The notes beneath the pieces are model-generated. The model did not search any database. It had not been told where the DNA came from and was given only the letters and a program-made list of their open reading frames with translations. Position numbers and translations under genes: made by a program. DNA of 64,000 bases from NCBI GenBank assembly GCA_963575745.1, contig CAUYUJ010000735.1, positions 45,967-109,966 of the forward strand. The letters run 5' to 3'. The DNA is from Prorocentrum cordatum. Lineage: Eukaryota > Sar > Dinophyceae > Prorocentrales > Prorocentraceae. Below, piece by piece: positions 53,746 to 63,986 of the stretch (its first letter is position 1; every line of letters starts with the position of its first letter).

Positions 53746-54866
53746 CTGCCCGATCTCCAGCTCGGACTTATCCCGCCTGCCCCGAGGCCCCTACAGGCAC
53801 CTCCCTGCCCCCTCGGGGCCCCCGCAGGACACTGATTCTGAGGAGGAGGCCCACCTGCAGGAGATGGCCTCGGAGCTTCTTTCTGCTTTGCAGAAGCGAG
53901 ATACCCATCAAGAGCTGCGACGGGACAATCCCACTTTCTTGGCGAGGAGGCGCCAGGATCAGTCTGACAGTTCTGATTAGTTTATAGGATTCAGGTTTTC
54001 GCCGTCTTTCTTCTTTCCAGCACGGCCCGATGCGACTGACCCTTCGGCAGGCATCCGTGTTCTACCCCACATCTGGGGCGAGGCCAACAGCCGTCCTGGC
54101 GCTCGCTGCACCAGGGGCTGGAGGCCTCGTCGTCCTCGTGTGGGTGGTCGACTTATGTTATGTTGTGTTTGTGGCCTTCGGCCTTTCTATTTCTCGTTTA
54201 TGCCTCAGCTCTACATCTGGGGCGAGGCTATGTCGCCCAGGCGCATCCAGCACCTGGGGCAGGCCTCGTCGTCCTTGTGTGGGCCTTTCGTTTTCCGTGT
54301 GTGTGCGCTTCGTGTTCGCACGTGTGTCAGGCACCCCGCTTCAGGGGGAAGGTGTGCGCACATCCCGGGGGCTTTCTTCAGCGGAGCACGGGGGTAGATC
54401 TATCCCGACTGTCGCTCGAATTTGGCGTTTGCCGTGGCCAGGTAGCGTCGCTCCTGGCCCCAACGCCTAGGCCCTCCTCATGCTTCGTGTGGCCTCGTGT
54501 GTGCACGCGCTCGTCTCGCGTACTGGCTCCTCGCCTCAGAGGTATGCGCGACGCTCTCGAGGAGGCGTCTCTTTTCTCGGGGGTACGGGGGCTCCTAGCC
54601 CCGTCGGTCTCTCGGCTTTTGGGGTGTTGCAGAGGACTGGAGCTCAGGCTCCTAGCCCCAACACCGTCGCAGCCCAGCATCCTGGCTGATGCCCGCCCGT
54701 CCTCTTGTGCAGTCGAGGGCTGGCGGTCCTTGCTGCTTTTCCACTTGCAGGATCCTGCTGGTGGCCTTGTATCCCCGCCTAACTCTGGCGGGGAAACTTT
54801 CTGCAGGCTGTCGCCGCCCCAGTCCCTGCAGGAAAACTCGTTGGGGTTGAAACGAAAAAATAAAAA
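53745..54866 (+). other. LINE-1 3' region and A-rich tail
   Basis: Non-coding 3' part. A short open frame (53681-53980, ending SDSSD) may be the last ORF2 piece. 54060-54690 holds repeats of about 142 bp: ACATCTGGGGCGAGGC at 54068 and 54213, CCTCGTCGTCCT(C/T)GTGTGGG at 54127 and 54268, and GCTCCTGGCCCCAACGCC or GCTCCTAGCCCC at 54450, 54590 and 54650. The element ends GAAACGAAAAAATAAAAA directly before the duplicated target site. Confidence 0.7.
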
Positions 54867-54879
54867 CGCTCTTACGACC
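54867..54879. repeat. 3' target-site duplication of LINE-1
   Basis: CGCTCTTACGACC, identical to 46751-46763, directly after the A-rich tail. Confidence 0.85.
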
Positions 54880-54891
54880 AGCTCTTACTAA

Positions 54892-54894
54892 GAC

Positions 54895-54926
<32 letters not shown>

Positions 54927-54992
54927 CACCATCACCACCACCACCCACCACGACGACCACCACCACCACCACGACGACGACAACGACGACGC
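54892..54992. repeat. GAC/CAC trinucleotide array at the kinase exon A donor
   Basis: GACGACGACG and CACCACCACC triplets of about 100 bp. The array abuts the donor of kinase exon A, so on the gene strand the intron starts GCGTCGTCG. Confidence 0.92.
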
Positions 54993-55048
54993 CTGGTGAT
55001 GTTCTCGTGCATGGCCACCTGCAGCAAGTGTATCTCCCGCTCGACGTC
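54993..55048 (-). CDS. Kinase exon A: helix C (subdomain III)
   Basis: This 56-bp exon is read on the minus strand. It encodes DVEREIHLLQVAMHENIT plus the first two bases of an Arg codon. The Glu of REI is in the place of the helix C glutamate that pairs with the catalytic lysine, and HENI matches the H-x-N-I start of strand 4. The donor is AG|GC, the commonest dinoflagellate type, and the acceptor AG|G sits at 55049-55050. The residues CPE just upstream could also be coding if a different acceptor is used. The intron after it starts directly in a GTC-type microsatellite, and a LINE begins 126 bp further on. Confidence 0.8.
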
Positions 55049-55384
55049 CTCGGGGCAAGGGCGCCCCCCCCCTCGCCCGCCGCGGCGCGAGCGGGGCTGG
55101 CGCACGACCCTCGGACCATTAACCGTTACGATCGGGAGCTTTCGCGTAGAGTCTCGCGTCGGCGGCCCCTGCGAGACGCTGTGCCTTCCAGCCAAGCTGA
55201 CAGCGTGTCCTTCCTTCTCCGGACGGGAGGCTGAGAAAAGCTCAGGACAGTGATGCTTCGGGACTGGGACGTGTCGAGCGTGTCGCGCCGAAGCGTGGTG
55301 TACCAAAACTGGCGGCGTGACACGCTACGCAAACGTTCCTGGCCGTATGCGCCATGGTCGAGGAGGAAAAAGAGCGGGACAGGA

Positions 55385-55500
55385 CGAGGAGGACGACGCC
55401 GACGACTACGACGACGACGACGACGACGACGAGGATGAAAACGAGGACGACGAGGATCGAGAAGGATCGAAGAGAATCGAGTAGGATCGAGGACAGACAT
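55385..55500. repeat. ACG/GAC array and GGATCGA words
   Basis: ACGACGACGACG core at 55398-55435, then GAGGATCGAGAAGGATCGA words to 55492. Confidence 0.8.
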
Positions 55501-55537
55501 GAGAACGGCACCCATGCACTGCACCATGTTTGGACTC

Positions 55538-55602
55538 GGCCCGGGGTCGGTGTATACGCCCTCCTGGATTGGCCAGGAGGGCGTACACACCGATCCCGGG
55601 CC
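55538..55602. repeat. 30-bp inverted repeat with 5-nt loop (hairpin)
   Basis: Left arm 55538-55567 (starts GGCCCGGGGTCGGTG) and right arm 55573-55602 (ends CACCGATCCCGGGCC) are reverse complements at 28 of 30 positions, with the loop ATTGG between. One of the two mismatches is a G-T pair, so an RNA of the plus strand would form 28 Watson-Crick pairs plus one wobble. It lies just upstream (gene-sense) of kinase exon A's intron, outside any recognised element. Confidence 0.9.
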
Positions 55603-55716
55603 TGGTGTGGGCCTGGCCAAGATCGGAGCAGGTGTACAGTTGTGGCGCCCTCCAGCGTTTGAGAAAGAGAGGAAGGCGACCCGCCTGGCGATGCAAAAGG
55701 AGAGAAACCGGTAAAG

Positions 55717-56400
55717 ATGGGGCAAAAACACCAGACGCAACTCTTCAACCGAATCTGCGAGGCCAGACGCCACCTCGCCGAAGAGGATGCGCAGATGCTT
55801 ATCAACCATGCTCTGTCTCCACAACATGTTGTTCAAAAGCTGCTCGCTGACGCCAAGGAGGCTGCCGCAAGGGGGCTCCGCACCTTCCGCTGGAGGAACC
55901 AGGTCACGGAGGATGAGATACCCCACCAGAGACTTCACGACCCAATCTACGACGCCAGACGGCGCGGCCACCTCACGCACGAGGACGAGCAGGTGCTCGG
56001 TAACCTTGCTAACTTGGCCGCGGCGGAGGGAGTAATGAAAGCAGTCTGCACATGTGGGAGATTGCCTGTGCAATCGAAAGGTTCTGAGGAGAACGCGTCC
56101 CGACAAAGATTAAGCAGGATAAAGAAGCAGCGGTTTCTGACCAGGGAACACGAGGAGCTGGAGCGCATGAGACAGAAAGCGCCGATGCCCCTTTGCGAAG
56201 CAGAGGTTTCCGAAGCCCCGAGATCCTTTCTCGGAGCACGCCGCCAACAGACTCGAACAAGACTTGCTCACGGTGAAGAACGGCTTCCGCACCAAACTCG
56301 CGAAGGAGCGGCGCGCCCAGTACAAGCGGTACTTCGACGGGCCCGACATGAGGGTCGCACCCGTGGTAACCAAACACAGACAGGAGGTTGCCAGCACTCT
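55717..56400 (+). CDS. Unidentified plus-strand ORF, two internal similar segments
   Basis: The frame 55717-56613 begins MGQKHQTQLFNRICEARRH. It has two loosely similar segments, ARRHLAEEDAQMLINHALS and ARRRGHLTHEDEQVLGNLAN, about 60 residues apart, with many charged residues as in real helical protein. Beyond about 56400 the better reading passes to another frame that belongs to a LINE C-terminus. This part may therefore be that LINE's upstream region. No family is recognised. The ATG is simply the first in frame. Confidence 0.35.
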
Positions 56401-57000
56401 GGTCGCTGCAGGAAGCACATCGTCGCATGCTGCAACTTGCGAGACCACATGTGTCTGCTGGAGCTTCCGTGGCTTTCGCACGGTGCAAACGACTCGAGGC
56501 GATTCGACGGGGCTATGGGGCACTGGGTAAACTCTGGGCACGTTCGCCACGCCGACGGTGGAGCAGAACAGTGTTCCAAGGCATGGTGTCTGGGGCTGGG
56601 CTCAGTTGCCTGATGCGCTTGTCCTCTCCAGTACGGACACGCAGGCGCTGGACAGAGAACTCGCCACCTTTGCCAGGAAGTTCATACGAGAAGCGTGCGA
56701 CAAAATACCCAAAGACGATGGGTCTACAAAATACAAGGCCTGGACAAACGACAGGGCACGTCGGGAGCTGGACCTCGCACTTATCGAAGTGTCTCACAAG
56801 CAAAGGCGCCTCAAGACGTGGCAACGGATTCTGGCATCCAGGCGAGTACAAATGTCTCATTGCTGTTTTGTTTATGAGATTTGCCCGGACACGCCCAAGC
56901 TACACTCGATGGTGATGGCAAGATGCGCGGTACCGCGCACAGATGGGCCTTGCAGTGGGCTCACGATATGCGGGCTCTTGCGTTCGCTTCGGAAAACCAT
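56400..57000 (+). pseudogene. LINE C-terminal remnant (plus strand)
   Basis: One frame reads ASVAFARCKRLEAIRRGYGA, then LGKLWARSPRRRWSRTVFQG. The next frame (56558 on) reads DALVLSSTDTQALDRELATF, ARKFIREACDKIPKDDGS and LALIEVSHKQRRLKTWQRIL. Together these match the region after the RT in dinoflagellate LINEs (L-D-x-x-L-x-x-x-x-R, K-D-x-D-G, R-R-L-x-W-x-Q). One frameshift joins them. Neither an RT nor a 3' tail is attached. Confidence 0.55.
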
Positions 57001-58090
57001 CGTCTTTCGGAGTGCGCCGACCGACCTTTGCAACTGTGTGCCGTGCAGAATGCCTGGAACAAGATGTGGTCATACTGTCATCGAACATGGTATATGTTTT
57101 TTGGGAGAAGAAGGAGGAAGAGGCGAGAGGGAGACAACGCACACGCCCGCTTGCTGTCCATCTCGCACATCGTGCCGGGGAGACGACAGGCAACCCTGCC
57201 GCAGGACCGTCATCGCCCTTGCCTCCCGAGTGAGACCTGCGGTCGGAAAGGATGCGTCTGGGGGGCACTCCACCCTGACTTAGCAGCACAACAGGACGTG
57301 ATGAGGGGCAGGTCCGCTTCCCCTCGAGGGGGCTATCAGCGCACCCATCGAAGAGCCGCTGCGAATCGCGTTGAAACTCCAGAGCTGTAGAGATCGAAAG
57401 TGGCCGGCCGGGTAGACGTCACCACATCCAGGGAGGGGGGGGAGTGCCTCGCTCCTTTTCCACCCTGGCTCCATACTTGCAGCAGCAGCAGCAGCCCCAT
57501 CAGGAACGAGAGTACAAACCAGAGGAGCAGAGGACAAATAGCGGGCCTGCATTGGGGGAGGACGGGGAGGAAGAATGGGAATGCCGACTTGCGTGTGATG
57601 ATGGTGCCTTGTGTACCCGACGCGTTGGGAAGCAAGTTGGCAAAGCGGATGCATCAGACAGTTACATTCTTCGCTTGGGGGAAATCACGGCTTATGTGCA
57701 CTTGCTCCGGCGCTGACCCGTGTCACTGAATGCTGCGCGTGCCGGGCCATCCACTCATCCGTACACCCTGCGAAATGCTTTAGAAATCATGGGTTAAGAA
57801 ATTCGTAGTCTCAGAATTTGAATAAAAATCCAGAATGTCTACTCAAATCTTAGGATCTACATTGAAACATTAAGAATAATACATTAAGAATAATCGAGAC
57901 TCTGGCCGAAAACTTGGGTTTTCTTAAGCATCGCCTAGAGTGTAAGCATTACGAGACATCATCTGCGAAGGAGTCTGCAACCAGGGTTCTGCGACGCCCG
58001 ATGGGAGAGAGGGGGTGCACTTTGTCACGAGGTCATTGCTCCCCCTCTTTATTCGTGCCGCATCTGCGATATTGAGTTCGAGTCTGCCAC
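57000..58090. other. No gene recognised
   Basis: Includes CAG-type triplets at 57478-57495 and an AT-rich stretch at 57780-57920 (ATTAAGAATAATACATTAAG). ORFs lack motifs. Confidence 0.4.
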
Positions 58091-58094
58091 TCCT

Positions 58095-58800
58095 TTGCTG
58101 TGGCATCTGGCTTCCCACTTCCCGAACACATTTCATATCGATTTGGGGGAATTCCCAGACGGGTACGTAGCATGGCAGACTCGGTATGGACAGGCTTCCT
58201 GGGAAGAAGTACCGCCGGAACCCTGGCGGAAGAAGCGGGGCGCCAGCAGCGCTGACGACGCAGACATGATCTGGGAGCTGCTGTCCATCCAGATGTGCCT
58301 CAAATCGGAGCAATAGGTACGCATGCTAATGGCAGTCGTGTTCATATGCTTCCGGATTGCAGCAGATAGCTCGGCAGCACAAGGAGTCAAGAAGGCATAC
58401 AAGACCCACGCCGACCACAAGAAGGGCAAGAGTGGCCACGATGAGGGCGGCACAGAACCATGGGCATTCATAACGTTGCTGGTTGAGGCGAGTACGTCAG
58501 AGCATTTCGGACAGGGAGATCTCGATAAGATCCAGACCTTCCTTGCGGCCCACCCGCCGCCCAATGATCCCAGAGGCGGGCCTGCAAGCGACGAGCTCCA
58601 AGAAACCGTCCCGCTTTGCAAGCTGTAGAAGATGTAAAACTCCAACCAAGTGAAGCTGATCATGCGCGCGTGCATTCAAAAGTCGTCGAGTTGGAGAACA
58701 TCGTGAACAAACACCTCTGGGGGCATGAAGAGCAAGCAGCGGCCAGGCCCCCTGGGGAGCCCTGGAGAGGAAGGCCCAGGACCTCTTCAAGTAGCTCAAC
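58095..58800 (+). CDS. Unidentified plus-strand coding-like stretch
   Basis: Protein-like readings in three short frames. 58095-58316: ASHFPNTFHIDLGEFPDGYV and EEVPPEPWRKKRGASSADDA. 58323-58628: KTHADHKKGKSGHDEGGTEP, WAFITLLVEASTSEHF and GDLDKIQTFLAAHPPPND. 58616-58800: DHARVHSKVVELENIVNKHL. Composition is balanced and unlike the neighbouring repeats. It could be a host gene with introns or frameshifts, or a retroposed fragment. I recognise no family. Confidence 0.3.
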
Positions 58801-59019
58801 CTCGACCTGGGTGACGAGGAGTAGGCGTGAGGTGCGCCTGGTGCCTCGGCTGTGCTCGCCGCTCCCCTTGGCGTGCCTGGTTGGGCACGCTCGGTCAGGG
58901 CCGCTCCCCTGGGCCTGGGGCCAAAGCCTTCAAAAGTTCGGGCACCGACCCGATCGCTCTGCCTGACTCCGACCGCACGGAGTCCATGTGCAGTTCCGCC
59001 GCCGCCGCTGCCTCCTCCT

Positions 59020-59170
59020 CCCCTCCTCCCCTCCCCCCCTCGTCCTACGCATCCTCCTCCTCCTCCTCCTCCTCCTCCTCCTCCTCCTCCTCCTGCTCCT
59101 CCTCCTCCTCCTCCTCCTCCTCCTCCTCCTCCTGCTCGCTCGCTCGCTCGCTCGCTCGCCACCGATGGGC
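59020..59170. repeat. CTC microsatellite with CTCG end
   Basis: CTCCTCCTC run of about 120 bp ending in CGCTCGCTCGCTCGCTCG. Confidence 0.93.
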
Positions 59171-60090
59171 CTAGGAGGTTCGAAGCCCTTGCTTTAAACA
59201 AAAAGAGGGAAGGCGAAGACTGTACCCCCTACGTGCACATGCAGAGGAAGGGGAGGGGTGAGATGAGGGACTCAGGAGCCACTTTCCACATGCCTGCCCA
59301 GGGGGGCCTGCGCGAGAAGCGCCGCGGCGAGCCCGACCGCAGACGCAGGGAACTGGCAACTATCTCTGGGGGGGGGGGACCCCGACGATGGTGGCACCTC
59401 CCCCCGCACACGCCAGGCACGAACGCGTCCAAGGACGCAGGACCCTTAGCCACCACGAGGCTAGGATGCAAGTGGCCAGCACCAAAAGTACACATGTCCA
59501 CCACCACCGTGGTCACCCCATCACATTCAAGGAGCCCCTTTTTTTCAGCTCGTGAAGATCACAACTCGAATGGGGGAGCATCATGATGAATGGCACGCCA
59601 CGCTGCACACACAGAAAGGCAAAGAGGAAAGCGCCTTGTCAGGGAACGCAACGGGCGCCTGGGGGGGGGGCAGGAAGGCAAGTGCGGCACCAAGAGCAGA
59701 GCCGCCACCCCCCCTGAAGTGATCCTGCCCACCCAAGCCCCTTCTTCGCGCGCGGGGGGCGCCGAGAGGAGGGGGGGGCAGCCCGCACCATAGGTTCCCT
59801 CACAGGGAGCGGCAAGCGCCGTGGCCATGCGCCCCCCTCGCCCAGAGCTCCAACCAGACCCAAGAGGGAGGCCGAGGGCGAGGGGGCAACTCTTGGGATC
59901 GTCACAGGCGCCTCAGTGCTGGGCGTCTCGAGGGGGGCCCTGGGAATCGCGACTCTATCGGGCGGGGCCTCAACAACGCGGTGACGAACAGCAGGGCCAT
60001 AGACGCGCTGAGCAGGGACGAGGGCATGCGCGTCTGACTTGCCACCTCGACAATTGGCTCTGGCCTCCAGCTTTCCCTGCTCAACAGCTT
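59170..60090. other. GC-rich, probable 3' flank of LINE-2; no gene recognised
   Basis: Contains several G runs (59370-59380, 59660-59668, 59768-59777). A minus-strand frame, 60313-59639, overlaps the LINE-2 end (FRAWIASLLRPQPDELAEAV) and may be a shifted continuation of its tail. There is no clear 3' boundary or target duplication. Confidence 0.35.
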
Positions 60091-60093
60091 CCG

Positions 60094-61090
60094 CTAACTC
60101 ATCAGGTTGCGGGCGCAGAAGGGAGGCGATCCAAGCGCGAAAGCACGCAGGGGACCTGTGCAAATGCTTGGCCCATCTGCCCCCTGCCAAAACTCCCAAC
60201 AGCAAACTGGGCACATCGACCCCATGGCCACCTTCTCTGGTGCGTCCACGGGTTTGTGCTGCTTTGAACGGTGGACGCGATAAAGTCTCACTGGCCTGGC
60301 CACATGTCCACACTCATAGCAAAGAAATCCCATGGCCTCCGACGGGGCAGGTTGGGTTGGCGGAGCCTCACGAGTATCTGGCTGGCTGTCCCCAGAGGGG
60401 GGCGGGGGCTCAGAGACTGTAGGTGCTTCCTTGTGAGCGCTAACCTGCTCGCCACCACTGACCGCATCCGCGGGCTTGGAAGACGTCTCATCCCAGCCCA
60501 AAGACTCAGCCGAAACCTCAGCAAGCCCCAAAAGCTGGCCCGACACCGGTTGTGAATCACAAAAATCAAATTGAGACGGACTGGCGAGGTTTCGCCAATC
60601 ACTGCTGTTGGCCAGCGCGCGCTCAAAGGCTGCGCGCGTGCTGGAGAAAAGCAGCTTCTTGATCACTCCTTGTCTCCATTGTTGACAGCGGAATGTAATG
60701 GCCCAAAAACGTTTTGCACGCGTCGTTGCCTTGGCTACAGATGCCAAGCATTCTCTCTTGCCAGTGCGGGCTAGTTGGATCAGAGAGTCGTCATCAAAAC
60801 CATATCCCCGTGAATCCACTTGTAGAAATCGTCGTAGCCAGCCAAAATATTGTCGCAACGTGTTGGCCCATCCTCTGTCCCGACCGAGTGTAACCAAGTA
60901 ACAATCTCACAAGCGGCGGAACACCGACCAAGATGCGCGGTAGCAATCGTAGCCTGGCTACCGCCAAGACAACCTGCAGGGGCATATCTCTGTACGGTGG
61001 CGAGGGCGTCGGCAAGTGACGCGTGGATCTCGCTGCAGTTGGTCACACCTAAATGGGGAGGCGTCCTGTAGATGGACATGTAGCCTGTCA
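60094..61090 (-). pseudogene. LINE-2 C-terminal region with Cys/His fingers
   Basis: The frame 61163-60780 and then 60897-60094 on the minus strand. Residues 193-214 of the latter form C-x2-C-x12-H-x4-H (FLCYECGHVARPVRLYRVHR, then SKQH), and MCPVCC follows 14 residues later as the start of a second possible site. Upstream text (FWAITFRCQQWRQGVIKKLL) is helical and basic. Such fingers after the RT are common in dinoflagellate LINEs and presumably bind nucleic acid. Confidence 0.6.
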
Positions 61091-62400
61091 CGGCCTTATC
61101 ATGATATAGCGCAGCAGAGGGCCCCACGCACTCGCTGCAAAAAGGAACTTCGATCCAGCGCACGCTTCACTATACCTATAGCATATATTGTGCACCAGAT
61201 CTAGCTGCGTGCACGATGCCACAACTTTCTTGATCGGTCGCAAGGCCGATCTCGAGCTTCTACTTCTCTCCATTAGTTCATCTCCCACTGTGCCGCCATC
61301 ATTGAACCTCGCACCCAACACCTTGTGGAAGCGCACTATAGGCACTTTAAAGTCGTATAGTTCACTCTCGAGAGAGCTCTGCGCCTTGGCGTGATGGATT
61401 CGGGCCTGAGTCCTGGCGCCAGCACCTCTGAAACAGATCATCGTCACAGTCTTGCCCAAATTCAGCTTGAAACCATGCTTCGTGCAGTGTACATATATAA
61501 TCCCAGTCATACGCATCGTATTGAAAGCCAGCTCGGGGGCCGGCGCTGCCAAAAGGGCTGTAAGGTCGTCCACGAAGGAAGTGTTGGAGTGCGTTTGCTC
61601 CAGATCAGAATGCGAGCCAAAATGGGCTACGGAGGGGGGGGCGTCCAAACTAAACCATCCCGGGCGGCTTGCAGCTCAATGCGGCTTTGAATCCTCGCGA
61701 AGGGGACGTCAAAAACAGCCGTGGCGGGGATCGTCCCAGGGCGGCACCCACGGCCAGGGCATTCAAAACCTTGAGCACCGCGCGCACTCCAAAAGCTGCC
61801 AACTTGGCTTTCACGGACCATCTCAAGCAAGTGGGGCGGCATGCCAACATCGTCCAAGGGCCCCCCCGCAGCGAGCTCAGCCTCAAGACCAGCACGCACG
61901 AAAGGCCCCATTTCCTTATGCAGGAACGCATCTTCGAGCCTGTCCGCTTCGCGCGGCAAGGAAAAGCACAGCTGCTTGAGGGCAGAGTAGAAGGCCGCGT
62001 GCAGATCCACGAAAACCCCTCCCGCAGAGAGGCCACACTCCTTAGTTGCCTGCCAGGAGGCACGCACCATCAACAAAGCTCCCTCAAGCCGCCTGCCAGG
62101 AAGCCCCCCGCACTGAATTTGCAAGAGGGCTCGCTCCACAAACCGAAGCGAGGCCTGGCGAAGCATCTTGTGATGCAATTTCCCGATAGTGCTGCCAAGA
62201 AGCACATTGCGTTGATTGGGCATGAGGTTGGTGGCTCCTTTGCCGTTGTGAAAGAAAATTATGTCCCCGCTCTCGAAGCCTAATGGCTCCCTCTGCTGAA
62301 CACAATTCTTCAGAAGCTACGGGTAAACAAGCCTAGCAACTGGTTCGTTAGCACACTTCCTCACATCAGCAACAATCCCATCCATGCCTGCGGCTTTGTT
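61088..62400 (-). pseudogene. LINE-2 reverse transcriptase
   Basis: The minus strand near 62400-62330 reads NKAAGMDGIVADVRKCANEP, the K-A-x-G-x-D-G start. The frame 62223-61627 reads GGLPGRRLEGALLMVRASW and GVFVDLHAAFYSAL, motif A with its Asp. The frame 61648-61088 reads TSFVDDLTALLAAP, motif C with both Asp residues, followed by GFKLNLGKTVTMICFRGAGA and IVRFHKVLGARFNDGGTV. The break between frames falls in a homopolymer G run at about 61633-61640. Motif B is not clear. Confidence 0.82.
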
Positions 62401-62987
62401 GGCAGGACTCCTGCGAAGGGGTCTGCTCAGTAGCAGCAAGAGTGGGGAGAAACTCAAGGACAGGCTCGGGCTTGGGGGCGGGGTCCGAGCTCATCTTGTT
62501 ATATTCAGCCAGCAGCTGCGCACTGCCCGCTCGCAAAATAGGTTCGGGCAATTTGCGGAATCTCACTCTGAGTTGTCGCAGCTCTGCCAGCCGAGTCAAG
62601 CATGTCAGGGAAAGTCATCCCATTATTCAGCGGTTTGCCTCCGAAGCGCAAAGCACGATCCAGGGCGGCCCACTCTTTCCCAGGAACATGCCCATCAATC
62701 GCAATCGACACCTCCCCCAACTGACTAAAAACTCAGCCCGATCATGATGCATACAAACAATCAATAGTTGCTGCGAGCACAGAGCAAATCCATAAAGAGC
62801 TAAATAAAGGAGGTCAGCATGAAGCCTCCCCTTGAGAAATTGTTCGACCCACGAGGCTAAGTCCATCCTGGCTTGTCCCCATCTCGCATGATAACCAAGT
62901 TGCCTCATGGACAAATTCCCCGTGTGCAGGCGGGAAGCAACGTGCCTGAAAACCCGAATCCCAAAAACCGTCCCTCCCATAGCCTGC

Positions 62988-63924
62988 TTAACAAGTGCTT
63001 TCTGAATCCCCCTTCGCGTGGCAATCAAAGCAAGCGTGGACGAGGAGAGGTAGCAAGCCCGGGCTCTCCAGGGGGAAGGCCTGGGCAGCGGCAGCGTGGC
63101 GTTCATCCACGACGTAGGTGAGGTGAGCATTTACCCCAGTCTCCCAGGCCGGCACAGAGAGGGCCCAAAGACGGTCCCGAAAGTTGGACACACATGCGGG
63201 ATCCTTGATCTTACTGCGATCACACCTAGGATAGGGGGACCGATCCTGGCACACGCCTCGTTTCCACTGAAAGTCCACCTGGATTGAGACATGGTCGGAC
63301 TGCTTGGCACATAGGTCAACATCATAGCGCGTCCTGACAGAGCTTACACAAGTCATGAGGGCAGCATCACAGCAAACGTAGTCGATTATATGTTTGGACT
63401 GCTCCTTCCCTCTGAAAGTATGGCTGTGTGGGTGTGGCACCTAGTGTGGACAACATGCAGGTGATTCTGGGCCACACATGTGTGCAACTCAGCTCCTGTG
63501 GGGTCTTCAATTTGAGAAAAAAACAGCATCCCCAACCCAGTCAGATGTGACGCTCCCTAGCCGCCCATTAGCGTCTAAAACCATAGAAAACGTTCCAATT
63601 CTCCAGCATGGAGCTGGTGGTCGTCCAAAAATCGCTAACATCCTTCCACTTGTGGCCAGAGTGGGGAGCGTAAAGGACGGCAACTCTGACCCTACAAGCG
63701 GGCGAATCGATCAAGACGATGAGCCGACGTGGGTCAGAGTGAAGGGCAACCACATCATGCCGCTTAAAAGTGATCCCCTTTCCCTTGGAGGTCGCCAGCG
63801 GCTCTTCCAGATTCAACCATAGCTCACATCCGAGCCCCCCGTTGACGTGCCCCGAAGCAAAAATGAGGAAGGGTCCAGACATACGCACCCCCTGTGGGTT
63901 TCTGGACTCCTGGACCCCTATCAA
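62988..63924 (-). pseudogene. LINE-2 endonuclease domain
   Basis: The minus strand 63924-63568 reads IGVQESRNPQGVRMSG with the catalytic Glu of the Q-E motif, GGLGCELWLNLEEPLA, and RVRVAVLYAPHSGHKW. After frame changes, HTFRGKEQSKHIIDYVCC and KQSDHVSIQVDF (63440-63290) give the I-D-Y and S-D-H blocks near the C-terminus of exonuclease-endonuclease-phosphatase domains. The middle G-D-F-N block was not seen. Confidence 0.75.
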
Positions 63925-63935
63925 ATGAAGATGCT

Positions 63936-63938
63936 CAG

Positions 63939-63986
<48 letters not shown>

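Larger units (their letters stand above)
46764..54866 (+). mobile_element. Full-length LINE with target-site duplications (LINE-1)
   Basis: An 8.1-kb element bounded by 13-bp direct repeats. It consists of a 5' end with a spliced-leader-like sequence, ORF1 (46898-48226), then ORF2 with endonuclease, a duplicated linker, reverse transcriptase, a Cys/His site and RNase H (about 48240-53740). A 3' untranslated region with ~142-bp repeats and an A-rich tail (GAAAAAATAAAAA) follow. ORF2 is broken by at least one stop codon and several frameshifts, but the intact duplications point to a fairly recent insertion. It lies in an intron of the kinase gene, antisense to it, its 3' end 126 bp from kinase exon A. 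Confidence 0.85.
60094..63924 (-). mobile_element. Second LINE (LINE-2), decayed
   Basis: The minus-strand order from 63.92 kb leftward is endonuclease, linker, reverse transcriptase and C-terminal zinc-finger region. This is the standard LINE ORF2 order. Frames change at least five times. It differs from LINE-1 in the wording of every domain, so it is a separate family. The 5' part (ORF1) would lie beyond a CTGCTC/CTC array at the right edge. It is in the same orientation as the kinase gene but upstream of the first exon found. Confidence 0.75.

Noticed and set aside
55126-56106. 326-codon minus-strand ORF overlapping the unidentified plus-strand frame
   Set aside because: Antisense to the protein-like plus-strand reading and crosses microsatellite and hairpin sequence. 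Considered for upstream kinase exons (Gly loop, lysine) but shows none.
61614-61632. Minus strand reads almost exactly the dinoflagellate spliced leader (CCGTAGCC, one extra C, ATTTTGGCTC)
   Set aside because: Striking, but it lies inside the LINE-2 RT reading frame just before the FVDD motif, where protein continuity is natural. There is no element boundary or exon start there. Treated as probable coincidence.
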